Shown: positions 8,959-21,104, numbered from the stretch's first letter. The stretch is 64,000 nt of DNA from Pseudoxanthomonas sp. PXM02 (GCF_014851805.1 NZ_JACVAK010000003.1:395501-459500); one strand, 5' to 3'. Program-made: numbers and translations. The notes: generated by a model not told the origin, from the sequence alone.

Positions 8959-9963
8959 TCAGCCGGCGACAGGCTTCTTCCTGCGCCAGCGGCGCCACCC
9001 GACCACCAGTGCGAGCGCCACCAGCCACAATGGCCACAGCGTGGCCAGCGCCACCACGAGCTGCAGTCCGCCGCGCCAGCCGACCGCCAGCGCATCACCC
9101 AGCTGGCTGAAGAAGCCTGGGCCGTTGTCGCGGAACACGGCATCCACGTCCACCCGCTCGGCCGTTCGCACCTGTACGTCCTGCTGCAGCGACAGCGTGA
9201 TGGTGCTGAACGCCACGCGATCCTCGAATTCCTTCTGCGCAATCAGCGCTTCGTCGCGGCTGGTGCGCGCGGCGCCACGCGCCTGGATGGCGTCGGCCTT
9301 GTCGCCGAGCTTGCCGCCCGCCTGCACGGCGTCACCGAGTTCCTGCTGTTCATCCTGCGCGCGTTGCCGCGCCAGTTGCTGCCGCAGCAGGTCGAACTGC
9401 GCATCGCGTGCGTTGAAGTTGCGCCGGTCGAGGAATTCCATCTGCCCCGCGATGGCACGCAGGAAGCCCTGCGTGCGTTCACTGGGCACGCGCACCGTCA
9501 GCGTGCCCTGCAGGCGGTACTCGGAAAGTTCCAGCCGCTTGCCGTTGCCGATCGGCCGGCTCTGCACGCGCTGCACTTGCGCCTGGATGTCGTTGTCGAC
9601 GACGAAGCCGCCCTGCTTCGCCACCTCGTCCTCGATCGCCAGCGCCGTGCGGTAGACATCCTTGACCTGGAACTCCGCCATCGCCGTGCGGATGAAGCGG
9701 CGTTGCGGGTCGGCCTGCACCAGCGCATCGGACGCCAGCTGCGACGCGGCGACACCGGGGCCCTGGAGCCCTGTCGCGTCCTGGCTGCGCTGGCGCGCTG
9801 CCGGCGCGACCGCCGCGGCATCGGCAGCGGATTCCTCCATCGCAGGCGCGGCCGCTGCTGCGACATCGGCCTCGGCGGGGGCCATTTCATGTCGGCTGCA
9901 CGAGGCAAGCAGGGTGATCAGGGCAAAGACGTAGGCGACGCGATACATCCTGTTCGTGCGCAT
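8959..9963 (-). CDS. DUF4349-containing lipoprotein
   Basis: 334 residues from the ATG at 9963, which has AGGAG upstream; the frame also opens further upstream without support. The N-terminus ends in a lipobox (LITLLASC), so the protein is probably lipid-anchored. An Ala-rich linker with many AAAAP runs follows. The core (RRFIRTAMAEFQVKDVYRTALAIEDEVAKQGGFVV) is the DUF4349 start; residues about 180-250 form a coiled coil rich in Q, R and D; a C-terminal membrane helix (LQLVVALATLWPLWLVALALVV) is followed by a basic tail. Function is unknown; family members occur in envelope contexts. Confidence 0.85.
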   Translation of the reverse strand: MRTNRMYRVAYVFALITLLASCSRHEMAPAEADVAAAAAPAMEESAADAAAVAPAARQRSQDATGLQGPGVAASQLASDALVQADPQRRFIRTAMAEFQVKDVYRTALAIEDEVAKQGGFVVDNDIQAQVQRVQSRPIGNGKRLELSEYRLQGTLTVRVPSERTQGFLRAIAGQMEFLDRRNFNARDAQFDLLRQQLARQRAQDEQQELGDAVQAGGKLGDKADAIQARGAARTSRDEALIAQKEFEDRVAFSTITLSLQQDVQVRTAERVDVDAVFRDNGPGFFSQLGDALAVGWRGGLQLVVALATLWPLWLVALALVVGWRRWRRKKPVAG

Positions 9964-10120
9964 GGAAACTCCTGGCAAAGGGTCAAGGCCGTCAGGCCGG
10001 CCACACCTCCAACGCACGGCGCGGCCTGCCGGGGTTGGCGGGCATCATTCCATGTCCAGCGGTCGTGAAGGCGACCGCGCGCATGGGACAATCCTTGGGC
10101 CTGCCCTTCGGTGACCCGCC

Positions 10121-11863
10121 ATGACCCGACGCCTAAGCGCTGTCCTGATCGTCTTCCTGCTGACCACGACCGCCGGGGCCAAGACACCGGTCGCCACGGG
10201 TCGCGGGGGCGCCGCGGCGACCATCAGCGAGCGGGCCACGCAATCTGCGATCACGATCCTCGACCAGGGCGGCAATGCGGTCGATGCCGCTGTAGCGGCG
10301 GCCGCGACGCTCGGCGTGACGGACCCTTTCAGCTGCGGGATCGGTGGCGGCGGCTTCATGGTGGTCTACCTGGCCAAGGATCGGCGCGTGATCACAATCG
10401 ACCATCGCGAGACGGCACCGGCCGCCACCACGCCGACACTCTTCATCGAAGACGGCAAAGAGATGGACTTCGACACTGCTATCGCCAGCGGGTTGTCCGT
10501 CGGTGTACCCGGCACCGTGCGTGGCTGGCACGAAGCATTGCAGCGCTACGGCACGATGTCGTTCGAACAGGTGCTCGCTCCTGCGATCACGGTCGCGGAC
10601 GAGGGCTTCACCGTCGATACCAACTTCTCGTCCCTGGTGAGCCAGAACGAACGCAAGTTCAACCGCTTCCCCGCGACGGCGGCGCTGTACCTGCGGAACG
10701 GCAAGGCGATTCCGTCCGGCACGCGATTACGCAATCCCGATCTCGCACGGACCTATCGTCTGTTGGCGAGCGGCGGCGTCGACGCGTTCTACGAGGGCCC
10801 ATTGGCGAGCGCGATCGTCGACACGGTCAATCGGCCACCCACCGCCCCCGGTGTGTCGGTCCGCGGCAGCCGCATGACCCTCGCCGACCTGGCCAACTAC
10901 GAAGCGCGCCTGCGCCTGCCGGTGCATTCCACCTATCGCGGCTACGACCTCTACGGCATGGCGCTGCCGAGCAGCGGTGGCGTGACCGCATTCGAGGCAC
11001 TGAACATCCTCGAAGGTTACGACCTGAAGGCATTGCCTCGCGCGGAGGTCGAGCATCTCTATCTGGAAGCGAGCCGCCTGGCCTTCGCCGACCGCGATGC
11101 CTACCTGGCCGATCCGGAGTATGTCGATGCGCCGGTGCCGGGCCTGCTCAGCAAGGACTACGCGGCACAGCGACGTGGGTTGATCGATGCGGACAAGGCC
11201 GCGCCGGGAGTCATTGCCGCCGGCGATCCTTATCCGTTCCAGCAGGACCCGAGTCATCCGCTGCGTCCCGCACCGCGTACGCTGCAGCCCGAGAGCGCGC
11301 ATACGACACACCTGACCGTATCGGACAAGGAGGGCAATGTCGTCGCCTACACCTTCACGATCGAGGACTGGGGTGGCAGCGGCATGGTGGTGCCGGGTTA
11401 CGGCTTCCTGCTCAACAACGAGCTGACCGACTTCGATTTCACCGCGCCGCATCCGAACATCCCCGAGGCCGGCAAGCGCCCACGCAGCAGCATGACGCCG
11501 ACAATCGCGCTGAAGGACGGCAAGCCTGCGTTCTCGATCGGCAGTCCAGGTGGCTCCACCATCATCACCACGGTGCTGCAGACCATCGTCAACTACGTCG
11601 ATCTCGGCATGCCGATGGATCAGGCCATCGACGCGCCGCGCCTATCGCAACGCAATGGCGCCGTCACCGATGTCGAGCCCGGTTTCGCCGGTAGTGCGCA
11701 GGCCAAGGCATTGGCCGGCATGGGACAGCGCTGGTCGGATCAGGCGGCGGAGATCGGCGCGGCGAACGCACTGGTATTCAACACAGATGGCACGGTGACC
11801 GCCGTCAGCGAAGGCCATCGGCATGGTGTGGGCAGTGCGCTGGTGCAGGCACCGGCACACTGA
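10121..11863 (+). CDS. ggt: Gamma-glutamyltransferase, periplasmic
   Basis: 580 residues with a signal peptide (cleavage near TAGA-KTP). The enzyme is made as a proenzyme that cuts itself into large and small subunits and moves or hydrolyses the gamma-glutamyl group of glutathione. The autocatalytic nucleophile is Thr at about residue 395 in ESAHTTHLTV. Further signatures: DPFSCGIGGGGFM, GYGFLLNNELTDF, and SIGSPGGSTIITTVLQ. Length and motif order are complete. Its likely role is salvage of glutathione as cysteine, glutamate and glycine in the periplasm. The gene stands alone between divergently and convergently placed neighbours. Confidence 0.96.
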   Translation: MTRRLSAVLIVFLLTTTAGAKTPVATGRGGAAATISERATQSAITILDQGGNAVDAAVAAAATLGVTDPFSCGIGGGGFMVVYLAKDRRVITIDHRETAPAATTPTLFIEDGKEMDFDTAIASGLSVGVPGTVRGWHEALQRYGTMSFEQVLAPAITVADEGFTVDTNFSSLVSQNERKFNRFPATAALYLRNGKAIPSGTRLRNPDLARTYRLLASGGVDAFYEGPLASAIVDTVNRPPTAPGVSVRGSRMTLADLANYEARLRLPVHSTYRGYDLYGMALPSSGGVTAFEALNILEGYDLKALPRAEVEHLYLEASRLAFADRDAYLADPEYVDAPVPGLLSKDYAAQRRGLIDADKAAPGVIAAGDPYPFQQDPSHPLRPAPRTLQPESAHTTHLTVSDKEGNVVAYTFTIEDWGGSGMVVPGYGFLLNNELTDFDFTAPHPNIPEAGKRPRSSMTPTIALKDGKPAFSIGSPGGSTIITTVLQTIVNYVDLGMPMDQAIDAPRLSQRNGAVTDVEPGFAGSAQAKALAGMGQRWSDQAAEIGAANALVFNTDGTVTAVSEGHRHGVGSALVQAPAH

Positions 11864-11908
11864 ACTCGGAAGAACACACTGACGCGTCGCGGCGAGTGCC
11901 GCGCCCGC

Positions 11909-13189
11909 TCAACGCTCGATGATCGCCACCACGCCCATGCCGCCAGCCGTGCAGATGGAAACCAGCGCGCGGCCACCGCCGCGTTGCTGCAACTCCTTCG
12001 CCACGGAGGCGACGATGCGCGCACCGGTGGCGGCGAACGGGTGACCCGTCGCCAGCGAGGAACCATTGGGGTTCATCTTTGCCGGATCGATCTTGCCCAG
12101 CGGTGCATCCAGGCCCAGGCGGTTGCGGCAGTAGTCCTCGCTCTCCCATGCCCGCAGCGTGCACAGCACCTGCGCGGCGAAGGCCTCGTGGATCTCGTAG
12201 ATGTCGAAGTCCTGCAGCGTCAGCCCGTTGCGCTTCAGCATTTCCGGCACGGCGACGGTCGGCGCCATCAGCAGGCCTTCGCCATGCACGAAGTCCACCG
12301 CAGACACCTGCGCATCCTTCAGGTAGGCGAGCGGCTCGTGGCCATGCGCCCTCGCCCACTCATCGCTGGCGAGCAGCACGGCGGCCGCGCCGTCGGTCAG
12401 CGGAGTGGAGTTGGCGGCCGTCAGCGTGCCGCGGCCGGACACCTTGTCGAATGCCGGCTTCAGCGTCGCCAGCTTTTCCAGCGAGGTGTCGGCGCGCAGG
12501 ATGTTGTCGCGCTCCAGCCCGCGGAACGGCGCGATCAGGTCATCGAAGAAGCCGCGCTCGTACGCGGCCGCCAGCTTCTTGTGCGAAGCGACGGCCAGTT
12601 CGTCCTGCGAATCACGCGAGATGTTCCATTCCTTCGCCATGTCCTCGCAGTGGTCGCCCATGCTCTTGCCGGTGCGCGGCTCGGCCACGCCCGGGAACTC
12701 GGGCTTGAGCTCGCTGAACTTGAAGCCGCTGACCAACGCCTTGAGCTTGTCCTGCGTGGTCTTGGCGCGATTGGCGGCCAGCAGGCGCGCGCGCAGCTTC
12801 TTGCCGTAGACGATCGGCACTTCGGACGTGGTATCGGAACCGCCGCCGATGCCGGACTCGATCTGGCCCAGTGCGATCTTGTTGCCGATGTGGATGATCG
12901 TGTCGAGGCTGGTGCCGCATGCACGCTGCAGGGTGATGCCGGGCGTCAGCGGCGACAGGCCGGACGACAGCGCGGCTTCGCGGCCGAGGTTCCAGTCGGA
13001 GGAATGCTTGATCACCGCGCCCATCGCCACTTCGCCCAGCTGCTGGCCATGCAGGCCGAAGCGCTCGACCAGCGCACCCAGCGTGCGCACCGACATGCCC
13101 AGGTTCCCCACATCCGCGTAGGCCGTGTTCTGGCGGCAGAACGGAATGCGGACGCCGCCGAGGATGGCGACGGGACGGGATGCGGGCAT
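11909..13189 (-). CDS. Acetyl-CoA C-acyltransferase (FadI-like thiolase)
   Basis: 426 residues from ATG 13189 (AGAGG upstream); the frame runs further upstream to 13312 but without a ribosome site. Thiolases cut 3-ketoacyl-CoA with CoA at the last step of beta-oxidation. Catalytic residues seen: the nucleophilic Cys in LQRACGTSLDT, His in ATGHPFAATGAR, and Cys in SICTAGGMGV. The sequence, including the insertion YGKKLRARLLAANRAKTTQDKL and EAFAAQVLC, resembles E. coli FadI more than small biosynthetic thiolases. No FadJ partner is adjacent. It is divergent from the unknown gene at 13297. Confidence 0.9.
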   Translation of the reverse strand: MPASRPVAILGGVRIPFCRQNTAYADVGNLGMSVRTLGALVERFGLHGQQLGEVAMGAVIKHSSDWNLGREAALSSGLSPLTPGITLQRACGTSLDTIIHIGNKIALGQIESGIGGGSDTTSEVPIVYGKKLRARLLAANRAKTTQDKLKALVSGFKFSELKPEFPGVAEPRTGKSMGDHCEDMAKEWNISRDSQDELAVASHKKLAAAYERGFFDDLIAPFRGLERDNILRADTSLEKLATLKPAFDKVSGRGTLTAANSTPLTDGAAAVLLASDEWARAHGHEPLAYLKDAQVSAVDFVHGEGLLMAPTVAVPEMLKRNGLTLQDFDIYEIHEAFAAQVLCTLRAWESEDYCRNRLGLDAPLGKIDPAKMNPNGSSLATGHPFAATGARIVASVAKELQQRGGGRALVSICTAGGMGVVAIIER

Positions 13190-13296
13190 GGGGACCTCTG
13201 GACGGATGGCGACGACGGGATGGTTGAAGATGCGCCTGCGTACGGCAGGCATAATGGGCAGTGTAATGCGCCCCTCCACCACCTCCAACCGCTGAC

Positions 13297-14181
13297 ATGA
13301 CTCGATCCCCAACCGGCCCCGTCGTCATGGGCGTGATGGCCCTGGAACTGGCGGCCGGCAACACACCGCAGCGCGCGGCCCTGTCCGCGGCCGAGGCGAG
13401 CGGACTGGCGGAAAAGCTGGGGCGCGACCTCGCCACGCACGCGCCGCAGCTGCGTGACCTGGATCTCGTCCTGGCCGCCGCGCATTTCGATCCTGCGGAG
13501 GCATTGCGGCCCGGCTGGTCGCTGCACCAGCGCCTGCGCGAGCTGCACCAGCGCGCGCCGGGACGCGGCGAAGGCGCGCGGCTGATCGCGTTCGGTGCCG
13601 ACGACACCGGTGACATCCCGATGCCGTTACAGGCCGACGACGGCCTGCGCGGCGGCCTGCTGCGCGTGGTGCCGTTCCTGCTCAGCGGCGATGACCATAC
13701 GGTTGAAGCCGTCGGTGAACGGTTGGAGAGCGTACTGCTGGAAACCGGCATGGCCCAGGCCGACACCGCGCTGCTCGCGCAGACCGCGTTCGGGGCGCAG
13801 ATCGAACACGCACGCTACATGACGCTGCACGATCTCGCCGCGATGACCGCGATGCAGTACGAACACGGCGGCCTCGGCGCGCTGTGGCCGGTGATCGAAA
13901 CCGCGTTGATGGCCCCCACCGAAGAGCAGTGGCTGGATGCGCCGCCGGAACCGCTGCTGCGCTACGCGCAGGGCGAAGTGCACATCGCCCTGTTCGAACC
14001 GGTCGCCTGGCGCGCGCGTTATGCGTCCCAGGAGGCGACCGATGAACGCCTGGAACGCGCCTACCAGCATTTCCAGGCGCGTCAGCAGCAGATCGCTGCG
14101 GTGCTCGAAGCGCACGGCATTCCGGTGACCTTCGCGCACTGCCCCGGCAACAGCGACGCGCGCCAGTCACTGCAGTCCTGA
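13297..14181 (+). CDS. Conserved hypothetical protein, soluble
   Basis: 294 residues with no signal peptide or membrane helix. The sequence is acidic and alanine-rich, helical in character, and holds no motif I recognise: MGVMALELAAGNTPQRAAL near the start, FGADDTGDIPMPLQADDGLRGGLLRVVPFLL in the middle, and a helical C-terminus (ERAYQHFQARQQQIAAVLEAHGIP). Codon use matches the neighbours, so it is a real gene. It is divergent from the thiolase (107-base gap) and convergent with sodC. No function is proposed. Confidence 0.7.
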   Translation: MTRSPTGPVVMGVMALELAAGNTPQRAALSAAEASGLAEKLGRDLATHAPQLRDLDLVLAAAHFDPAEALRPGWSLHQRLRELHQRAPGRGEGARLIAFGADDTGDIPMPLQADDGLRGGLLRVVPFLLSGDDHTVEAVGERLESVLLETGMAQADTALLAQTAFGAQIEHARYMTLHDLAAMTAMQYEHGGLGALWPVIETALMAPTEEQWLDAPPEPLLRYAQGEVHIALFEPVAWRARYASQEATDERLERAYQHFQARQQQIAAVLEAHGIPVTFAHCPGNSDARQSLQS

Positions 14182-14184
14182 AAC

Positions 14185-14216
14185 GCAAACGGCGCCGGGC
14201 TTGTCGCCCGACGCCG
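14185..14216 (-). terminator. Probable terminator of sodC
   Basis: On the minus strand GGCGTCGGGC pairs with GCCCGGCGCC (one G-U pair, five-base loop) and is followed by GTTTGCGTTTC. The partial T-richness and position just past the sodC stop favour a terminator; on the plus strand the stem has a C-A mismatch. Confidence 0.5.
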
Positions 14217-14233
14217 CCCGGAACACCTGGTGC

Positions 14234-14806
14234 TTACTGCGTGACCTTGATGATGCCGCAAGCGACACGTGCGCCCGCGTTGCCGGCCGGCTGGCTGGCG
14301 TAGTCATCCGGCGCGGCGTGCACGATCAGCGCGCGACCGGCCACGTCGTTGACCGCGTTTCCGCCCAGGGTGACGCCTTCCAGATGCACGTCGACCTTCG
14401 CCACGCCATCAGCGTTGGCGGTGAGGTTGTTCATGTCGCCGGCGTGGTGGGCGCCGCTGCCGGCCTTGCCATGCGTGGCATTGAACGGATTGAAGTGGGG
14501 GCCCGCGCTGCTGGCATCGGCGGCACTGCAGTCGCCCTTCTCGTGGATGTGGAAGGCATGCGTGCCGTTGGCCGGCAGACCACCGAGCTCACCGGTCAGA
14601 TGCAGGCCCTTGCCCATCGGCGTGAGGGTGACGCTGCCGCTGACCAGGCTGCCGGAGGCGGAAGCCAGCACGGCGACCGCCTGCTTGGCGGTGCTGATGG
14701 TGGGCACGTTGGCCGGCGTGGTAGACGGCGGCGAAGACGAGGACGGCGTGGTGCCGCAGGCCGCGAGCGCGAGGGCCGAGGCGGCGGCCAGCAGGGCGAT
14801 ACGCAT
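14234..14806 (-). CDS. sodC: Cu/Zn superoxide dismutase, lipoprotein
   Basis: 190 residues. A lipobox (ALALAACG) predicts lipid anchoring, followed by a Ser/Pro/Thr linker. The copper/zinc ligand pattern is present: FHIHEKGDC (HxH), GPHFNP, SGAHHAGDMNN and DYASQPAGNAGARVACGII with the disulfide cysteines. Family knowledge: periplasmic SodC removes superoxide from outside the inner membrane, often linked to host or oxidative stress. It is convergent with the unknown gene at 13297. Confidence 0.95.
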   Translation of the reverse strand: MRIALLAAASALALAACGTTPSSSSPPSTTPANVPTISTAKQAVAVLASASGSLVSGSVTLTPMGKGLHLTGELGGLPANGTHAFHIHEKGDCSAADASSAGPHFNPFNATHGKAGSGAHHAGDMNNLTANADGVAKVDVHLEGVTLGGNAVNDVAGRALIVHAAPDDYASQPAGNAGARVACGIIKVTQ

Positions 14807-14883
14807 GGGAAGCTCCGGGAAAGGTGTGGCCCGGTAACGTAACCGCGGCTACCTTCATGTTCAATGAAAGCGGCGGACCGCTT

Positions 14884-16315
<1,432 letters not shown>

Positions 16316-16326
<11 letters not shown>

Positions 16327-17392
16327 GACGTTCCTCGTCGGTGTCGTGCAGCGACTGCGGCAGCATCAGGGTGAAGACCGTATGGCCGGGGCGCGAGCGG
16401 TAGGTCAGCGACCCCCGGTGTTCGCGCGCCACCTGCTGCGACAGCGCCAGGCCCAGGCCACTGCCTTCGGCGCGGCCGCTGACCAGCGGCAGGAACAGGT
16501 GTTCGGCGAGCTCTTCAGGCACGCCGCGGCCGTCGTCGACGATCTCCACCCGCAGCGCCATCGCATGCAGGTGGTCGTGGATGCGCGACCCGTGTTCGAC
16601 ACGGGTGCGCAGGATGATGTTGGCGGCACCCGCCTGGATGGCGTTGCGCACCAGGTTCCAGACCGCCTGGGTCAGGCGGTCGGCGTCACCGGACAGTTCC
16701 GGCAGGCTGGGGTCGTAATCGCGCTGCAGGCGCACCGACCAGCCGCCCTCGTTCTCGGCCAGGCGCAGCACGCGTTCCAGCACGGTGTGGATGTTGAGCA
16801 GGGCATGGGGCCGCTGCGGCGAAGGCGACAGCAGCTGTTCCAGCAACGTGTTGAGGCGGTTGATCTCGGATTCGATCAGTTCGATCAGTTCGCGTTCGTC
16901 GTCGTTGTCGCTGCGGTGCGCGGCCCGACGGGCCAGCAGCTGTGCAGCCCCCTTCAGGCCGGCCAGCGGATTGCGCAGTTCGTGCGCCAAGCCCTTGAGA
17001 GCGGCGCTGAGGGCGTTCGGCAGGGCCTGGGTCGGGTCGAGCGCGGGAAACTCGTCCACCGGGTGCGCCTCCAGCAGCCAGCCGCCGCCATCCAGCCGCG
17101 ACAGCCAGCCTTCGGCAAAGCGCGGCGACTCGCCAGGCATGCCCAGCGCCATGCGGTGCAGACGCAGGACGTCGCGATCGGTGTTGTCCAGGAAGCGCGC
17201 CATGGCGTCGCCTTCGATCTCCAGGGCCGCCAGCGGCTGTGCCAGCAGACGGCGGGTGCTGACGCCCAGCCAGCGGGCGAAGGCAGGGTTCACGCCGCGG
17301 ATCAGGCCGGCGGCATCCGCCCAGGCCACCGGCGTGCTCAGCGCGTCGGTGGTGGGGTCGAAACGCATAGGGGACGGGGCCGGGGACGACAT
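16316..17392 (-). CDS. ntrB: Nitrogen regulation sensor kinase NtrB
   Basis: 358 residues and cytoplasmic: no membrane segment. An N-terminal PAS domain (about 15-115) is followed by the dimerisation/phosphotransfer helix with H137 in LAHELRNPLAG and an ATPase domain (N-box LVRNAIQAG, G1 DDGRGVPEELAE, G2 GSGLGLALSQQ). It phosphorylates or dephosphorylates NtrC under PII control. Start is uncertain: ATG 17392 directly abuts an NtrC box, whereas MRFDPTTD at 17368 gives a more typical start; neither has a strong ribosome site. Confidence 0.94.
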
Positions 17393-17409
17393 TGCACCAG
17401 TTTAGTGCA
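17393..17409. promoter_or_regulatory. NtrC-binding box at the 5' end of ntrB
   Basis: TGCACCAGTTTAGTGCA matches the 17-bp enterobacterial NtrC consensus TGCACCATATTGGTGCA at all but a few central positions and has both GCAC/GTGC half-sites. It lies in the 37-base gap between the amtB stop and ntrB and touches the first possible ntrB start codon, suggesting NtrC autoregulation of ntrBC. Confidence 0.7.
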
Positions 17410-17429
17410 AAGCCGTCCCCGGCAATCCA

Positions 17430-18908
17430 TCAGGCCTCGTAGGCCGATTCACCGTGCGAGGCGATGTCCAGACCCTCGCGCTCGGCGTCTTCGCTCACAC
17501 GCAGGCCGAACACGACCTTGGCGATCAGGAACGCGATCACCGAGACAACGCCGATCCAGACGATGGTCAGGCCCACGCCGGTCGCCTGCTTGATGACCTG
17601 CGCCACCATGTCGAAGTCCTCGGCACCCGGGCCACCCAGCTTCGGCGAGTTGAACACGCCGGTCAGGAGGGCACCGACGATGCCGCCGATCGCGTGCACG
17701 CCGAACACGTCGGCAGTGTCGTCGACCTTCAGCAGGCGCTTCAGGCCGGTGACGCCCCACACGCAGACCACGCCGGCAATGAAGCCGATGGCCACGGCGC
17801 CGAACGGACCCACCAGGCCAGCGGCCGGGGTGATGCCGACCAGCCCGGCGACCGCACCCGAGGCCACGCCCAGCGCGGACGACTTGCCCTTGAAGATCTT
17901 CTCGGTCAGCGCCCAGGCGATGACGGCGGCGGCGGTGGCGACCAGCGTGTTGATGAAGGCCAGCGCGGCGCCCGCATTGGCTTCCAGGTTCGAGCCGGCG
18001 TTGAAGCCGAACCAGCCCACCCACAGCAGCGACGCACCGACGTAGGTCAGGGTGACGTTGTGCGGCTTCAGCGCGGTCTGGCCGTAGCCCAGGCGCTTGC
18101 CCACGAAGTACGCGCCGATCAGGCCGGCCACGCCCGCGTTGATGTGCACCACGGTACCGCCTGCGAAATCCAGCGCGCCCAGTTCGAACAGGTAACCACC
18201 GGTGGCCCACACGATGTGCGCGATCGGCAGGTAGCCGAAGGTGAACCAGATCACCGAGAACAGGATCACTGCGGCGAACTTCATGCGCTCGGCGAACGCA
18301 CCGACGATCAGTGCACCGGTGATGCCGGCGAACGTCGACTGGAACGCGACGAACACGTATTCCGGCAGGGCGACGCCGTCACTGAACGTGGCCGCCAGCG
18401 TTTCCGGCGTCACGCCCTTCAGGAACAGCTTGTCGAGGTTGCCGATCCACGCGCCTTCACCCGAGAACGCCAGGCTGTAGCCGTAGACGATCCACAGCAC
18501 CACCAGCAGCGAGAACACGGTGATGACCTGCACCAGCACGGACAGCACGTTCTTCGAACGCACCATGCCGCCGTAGAACAGCGCCAGGCCCGGCACCACC
18601 ATCAGCAGCACCAGCAACGTGGAGGTCAGCATCCACGCCACGTCGCCCTTGTCCACCGTCGGCTCGGCGGCGGCGGCTTCGGCGGGCTGCGCTTCGGGGG
18701 CCGGCGTTTCGGTCACCGTCTCGGTGACGGCTTCGGTGACCACTTCTGGCGCCGGCGCAGCTTCGGCGGTGGCTTCAGCCGCTGGCGGCGGCGTGGTGTC
18801 CTGCGCGATGGCGTTCGCCGCCACGCCCACGGTCATCAGGCCGCACAACGCGGCCAGGCAGAGTACTTGCGCACGGGTCTTCCACCCGGACAACAGTCGA
18901 GTCTTCAT
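17430..18908 (-). CDS. amtB: Ammonium transporter AmtB with an unusual N-terminal extension
   Basis: 492 residues. A signal peptide (about 1-36, ending AIAQ) leads to a long Ala/Glu/Pro/Thr-rich segment (about 37-85) with VTEAVTETVTET repeats, then eleven membrane helices of a canonical Amt protein: DVAWMLTSTLLVLLMVVPGLALFYGG, GPFGAVAIGFIAG, FGVHAIGGIVGALLTG (pore histidine). AmtB conducts ammonium and is blocked by GlnK when nitrogen is plentiful. It lies directly downstream of glnK (15 bases), the standard pairing. The extension makes it longer than E. coli AmtB. Confidence 0.95.
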   Translation of the reverse strand: MKTRLLSGWKTRAQVLCLAALCGLMTVGVAANAIAQDTTPPPAAEATAEAAPAPEVVTEAVTETVTETPAPEAQPAEAAAAEPTVDKGDVAWMLTSTLLVLLMVVPGLALFYGGMVRSKNVLSVLVQVITVFSLLVVLWIVYGYSLAFSGEGAWIGNLDKLFLKGVTPETLAATFSDGVALPEYVFVAFQSTFAGITGALIVGAFAERMKFAAVILFSVIWFTFGYLPIAHIVWATGGYLFELGALDFAGGTVVHINAGVAGLIGAYFVGKRLGYGQTALKPHNVTLTYVGASLLWVGWFGFNAGSNLEANAGAALAFINTLVATAAAVIAWALTEKIFKGKSSALGVASGAVAGLVGITPAAGLVGPFGAVAIGFIAGVVCVWGVTGLKRLLKVDDTADVFGVHAIGGIVGALLTGVFNSPKLGGPGAEDFDMVAQVIKQATGVGLTIVWIGVVSVIAFLIAKVVFGLRVSEDAEREGLDIASHGESAYEA

Positions 18909-18923
18909 GTGGGGCTCCGAGTG

Positions 18924-19694
<771 letters not shown>

Positions 19695-21104
19695 TCAGTT
19701 GGCGTAGTACAGCTGGTATTCCAGCGGGTGCGTGGCCGCGCGGAACTTGGTCACTTCCTGCATCTTCAGCGCGATGTAGGCATCGATGAAGTCGTCCGAC
19801 ATCACGCCGCCGGCCTTGAGGAAGTCGCGGTCCTTGTCCAGCGCGTCCAGCGCCTGGTCGAGGCTGGAGCAGACCTGCGGGATGTTCTTCTCTTCTTCCG
19901 GCGGCAGGTCGTACAGGTCCTTGTCGCTCGGCGCGCCCGGGTCGATCTGGTTCTTGATGCCATCCAGGCCGGCCATCATCAGCGCGGTGAAGGTCAGGTA
20001 GCCGGACTGCAGCGGATCGGGGAAGCGGATCTCGATGCGGCGCGCCTTCGGATTGGCGACCCACGGAATGCGGCACGAGGCGGAACGGTTGCGCGCCGAG
20101 TAGGCCAGCATCACCGGCGCCTCGAAGCCCGGCACCAGGCGCTTGTAGCTGTTGGTGCCCGAGTTGGCGAACGCGTTGATCGCCTTGGCGTGCTTGAAGA
20201 TGCCACCGATGTACCACAGCGCCAGCTGCGACAGGCCGCCGTAGCCGTCACCGGAGAACAGGTTCTGGCCGCCCTTGGCCAGCGACTGGTGCACGTGCAT
20301 GCCGCTGCCGTTGTCGCCGACGATCGGCTTCGGCATGAAGGTGGCAGTCTTGCCGTTGCGGTGGGCGACGTTGCGCACCACGTACTTCATGCGCTGCAGC
20401 TCGTCGGCCTTCTGCACCAGCGTGTTGAACTTGGCGCCGATCTCGCACTGGCCAGCGGTGGCGACTTCGTGGTGGTGCACTTCGACTTCGATGCCGACCT
20501 GTTCCAGCGTCTTGCACATCTCGGCGCGCAGGTCGTGCAGCGAATCGGTCGGCGGCACCGGGAAGTAGCCGCCCTTGATGCCGGGACGGTAGCCGCTGTT
20601 GGCGCCGTCGTAGCTCTTGCCGCTGTTCCAGGCGCCTTCTTCGGAGTTGATCTTGAAGAAGGTGTTGCCCATGTCGTTGGCGAACTGCACGGAATCGAAG
20701 ATGAAGAACTCGGGTTCCGGACCGAAGAACGCCACGTCGGCGACGCCGCTGGCCTTCAGGTGGGCTTCGGCGCGCTTGGCGATGCCGCGCGGATCGCGCG
20801 TGTAGCCCTGCATGGTGGCCGGGTCGAGGATGTCGCAGACCAGCACCAGGGTCGGGTCGGCGTAGAACGGATCGAGGTAGGCGGTGCTCGGGTCGGGCAG
20901 CAGCACCATGTCGGACTCGTTGATGCCCTTCCAGCCCGAGATCGAGGAGCCGTCGAACATCTTGCCGTCTTCGAACAGCGACGCATCGACGATGCTGACG
21001 GGGAAAGTGACGTGCTGCTCGACACCACGCATGTCGACGAAGCGCAGGTCGACGAATTCGACCTTGTGTTCCTTGATCAGCTTCTCAACGTTGTCCAGGG
21101 ACAT
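19695..21104 (-). CDS. glnA: Glutamine synthetase type I
   Basis: 469 residues. It makes glutamine from glutamate, ammonium and ATP as a cytosolic dodecamer. Seen: N-terminal [21 protein letters not shown], the ATP-site [17 protein letters not shown], and the adenylylation tyrosine at about residue 398 in DLYDLPPEE, marking the GlnE-regulated beta subtype. ATG 21104 follows a GAGG sequence; an upstream in-frame extension to 21218 crosses the sigma-54 promoter and is rejected. Divergent from uppP. Confidence 0.97.
   Translation of the reverse strand: MSLDNVEKLIKEHKVEFVDLRFVDMRGVEQHVTFPVSIVDASLFEDGKMFDGSSISGWKGINESDMVLLPDPSTAYLDPFYADPTLVLVCDILDPATMQGYTRDPRGIAKRAEAHLKASGVADVAFFGPEPEFFIFDSVQFANDMGNTFFKINSEEGAWNSGKSYDGANSGYRPGIKGGYFPVPPTDSLHDLRAEMCKTLEQVGIEVEVHHHEVATAGQCEIGAKFNTLVQKADELQRMKYVVRNVAHRNGKTATFMPKPIVGDNGSGMHVHQSLAKGGQNLFSGDGYGGLSQLALWYIGGIFKHAKAINAFANSGTNSYKRLVPGFEAPVMLAYSARNRSASCRIPWVANPKARRIEIRFPDPLQSGYLTFTALMMAGLDGIKNQIDPGAPSDKDLYDLPPEEEKNIPQVCSSLDQALDALDKDRDFLKAGGVMSDDFIDAYIALKMQEVTKFRAATHPLEYQLYYAN

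Noticed and set aside
10111-11694. Second large open frame inside ggt
   Set aside because: It runs out of frame with a complete gamma-glutamyltransferase and has the Arg/Gly-rich make-up of a GC shadow.
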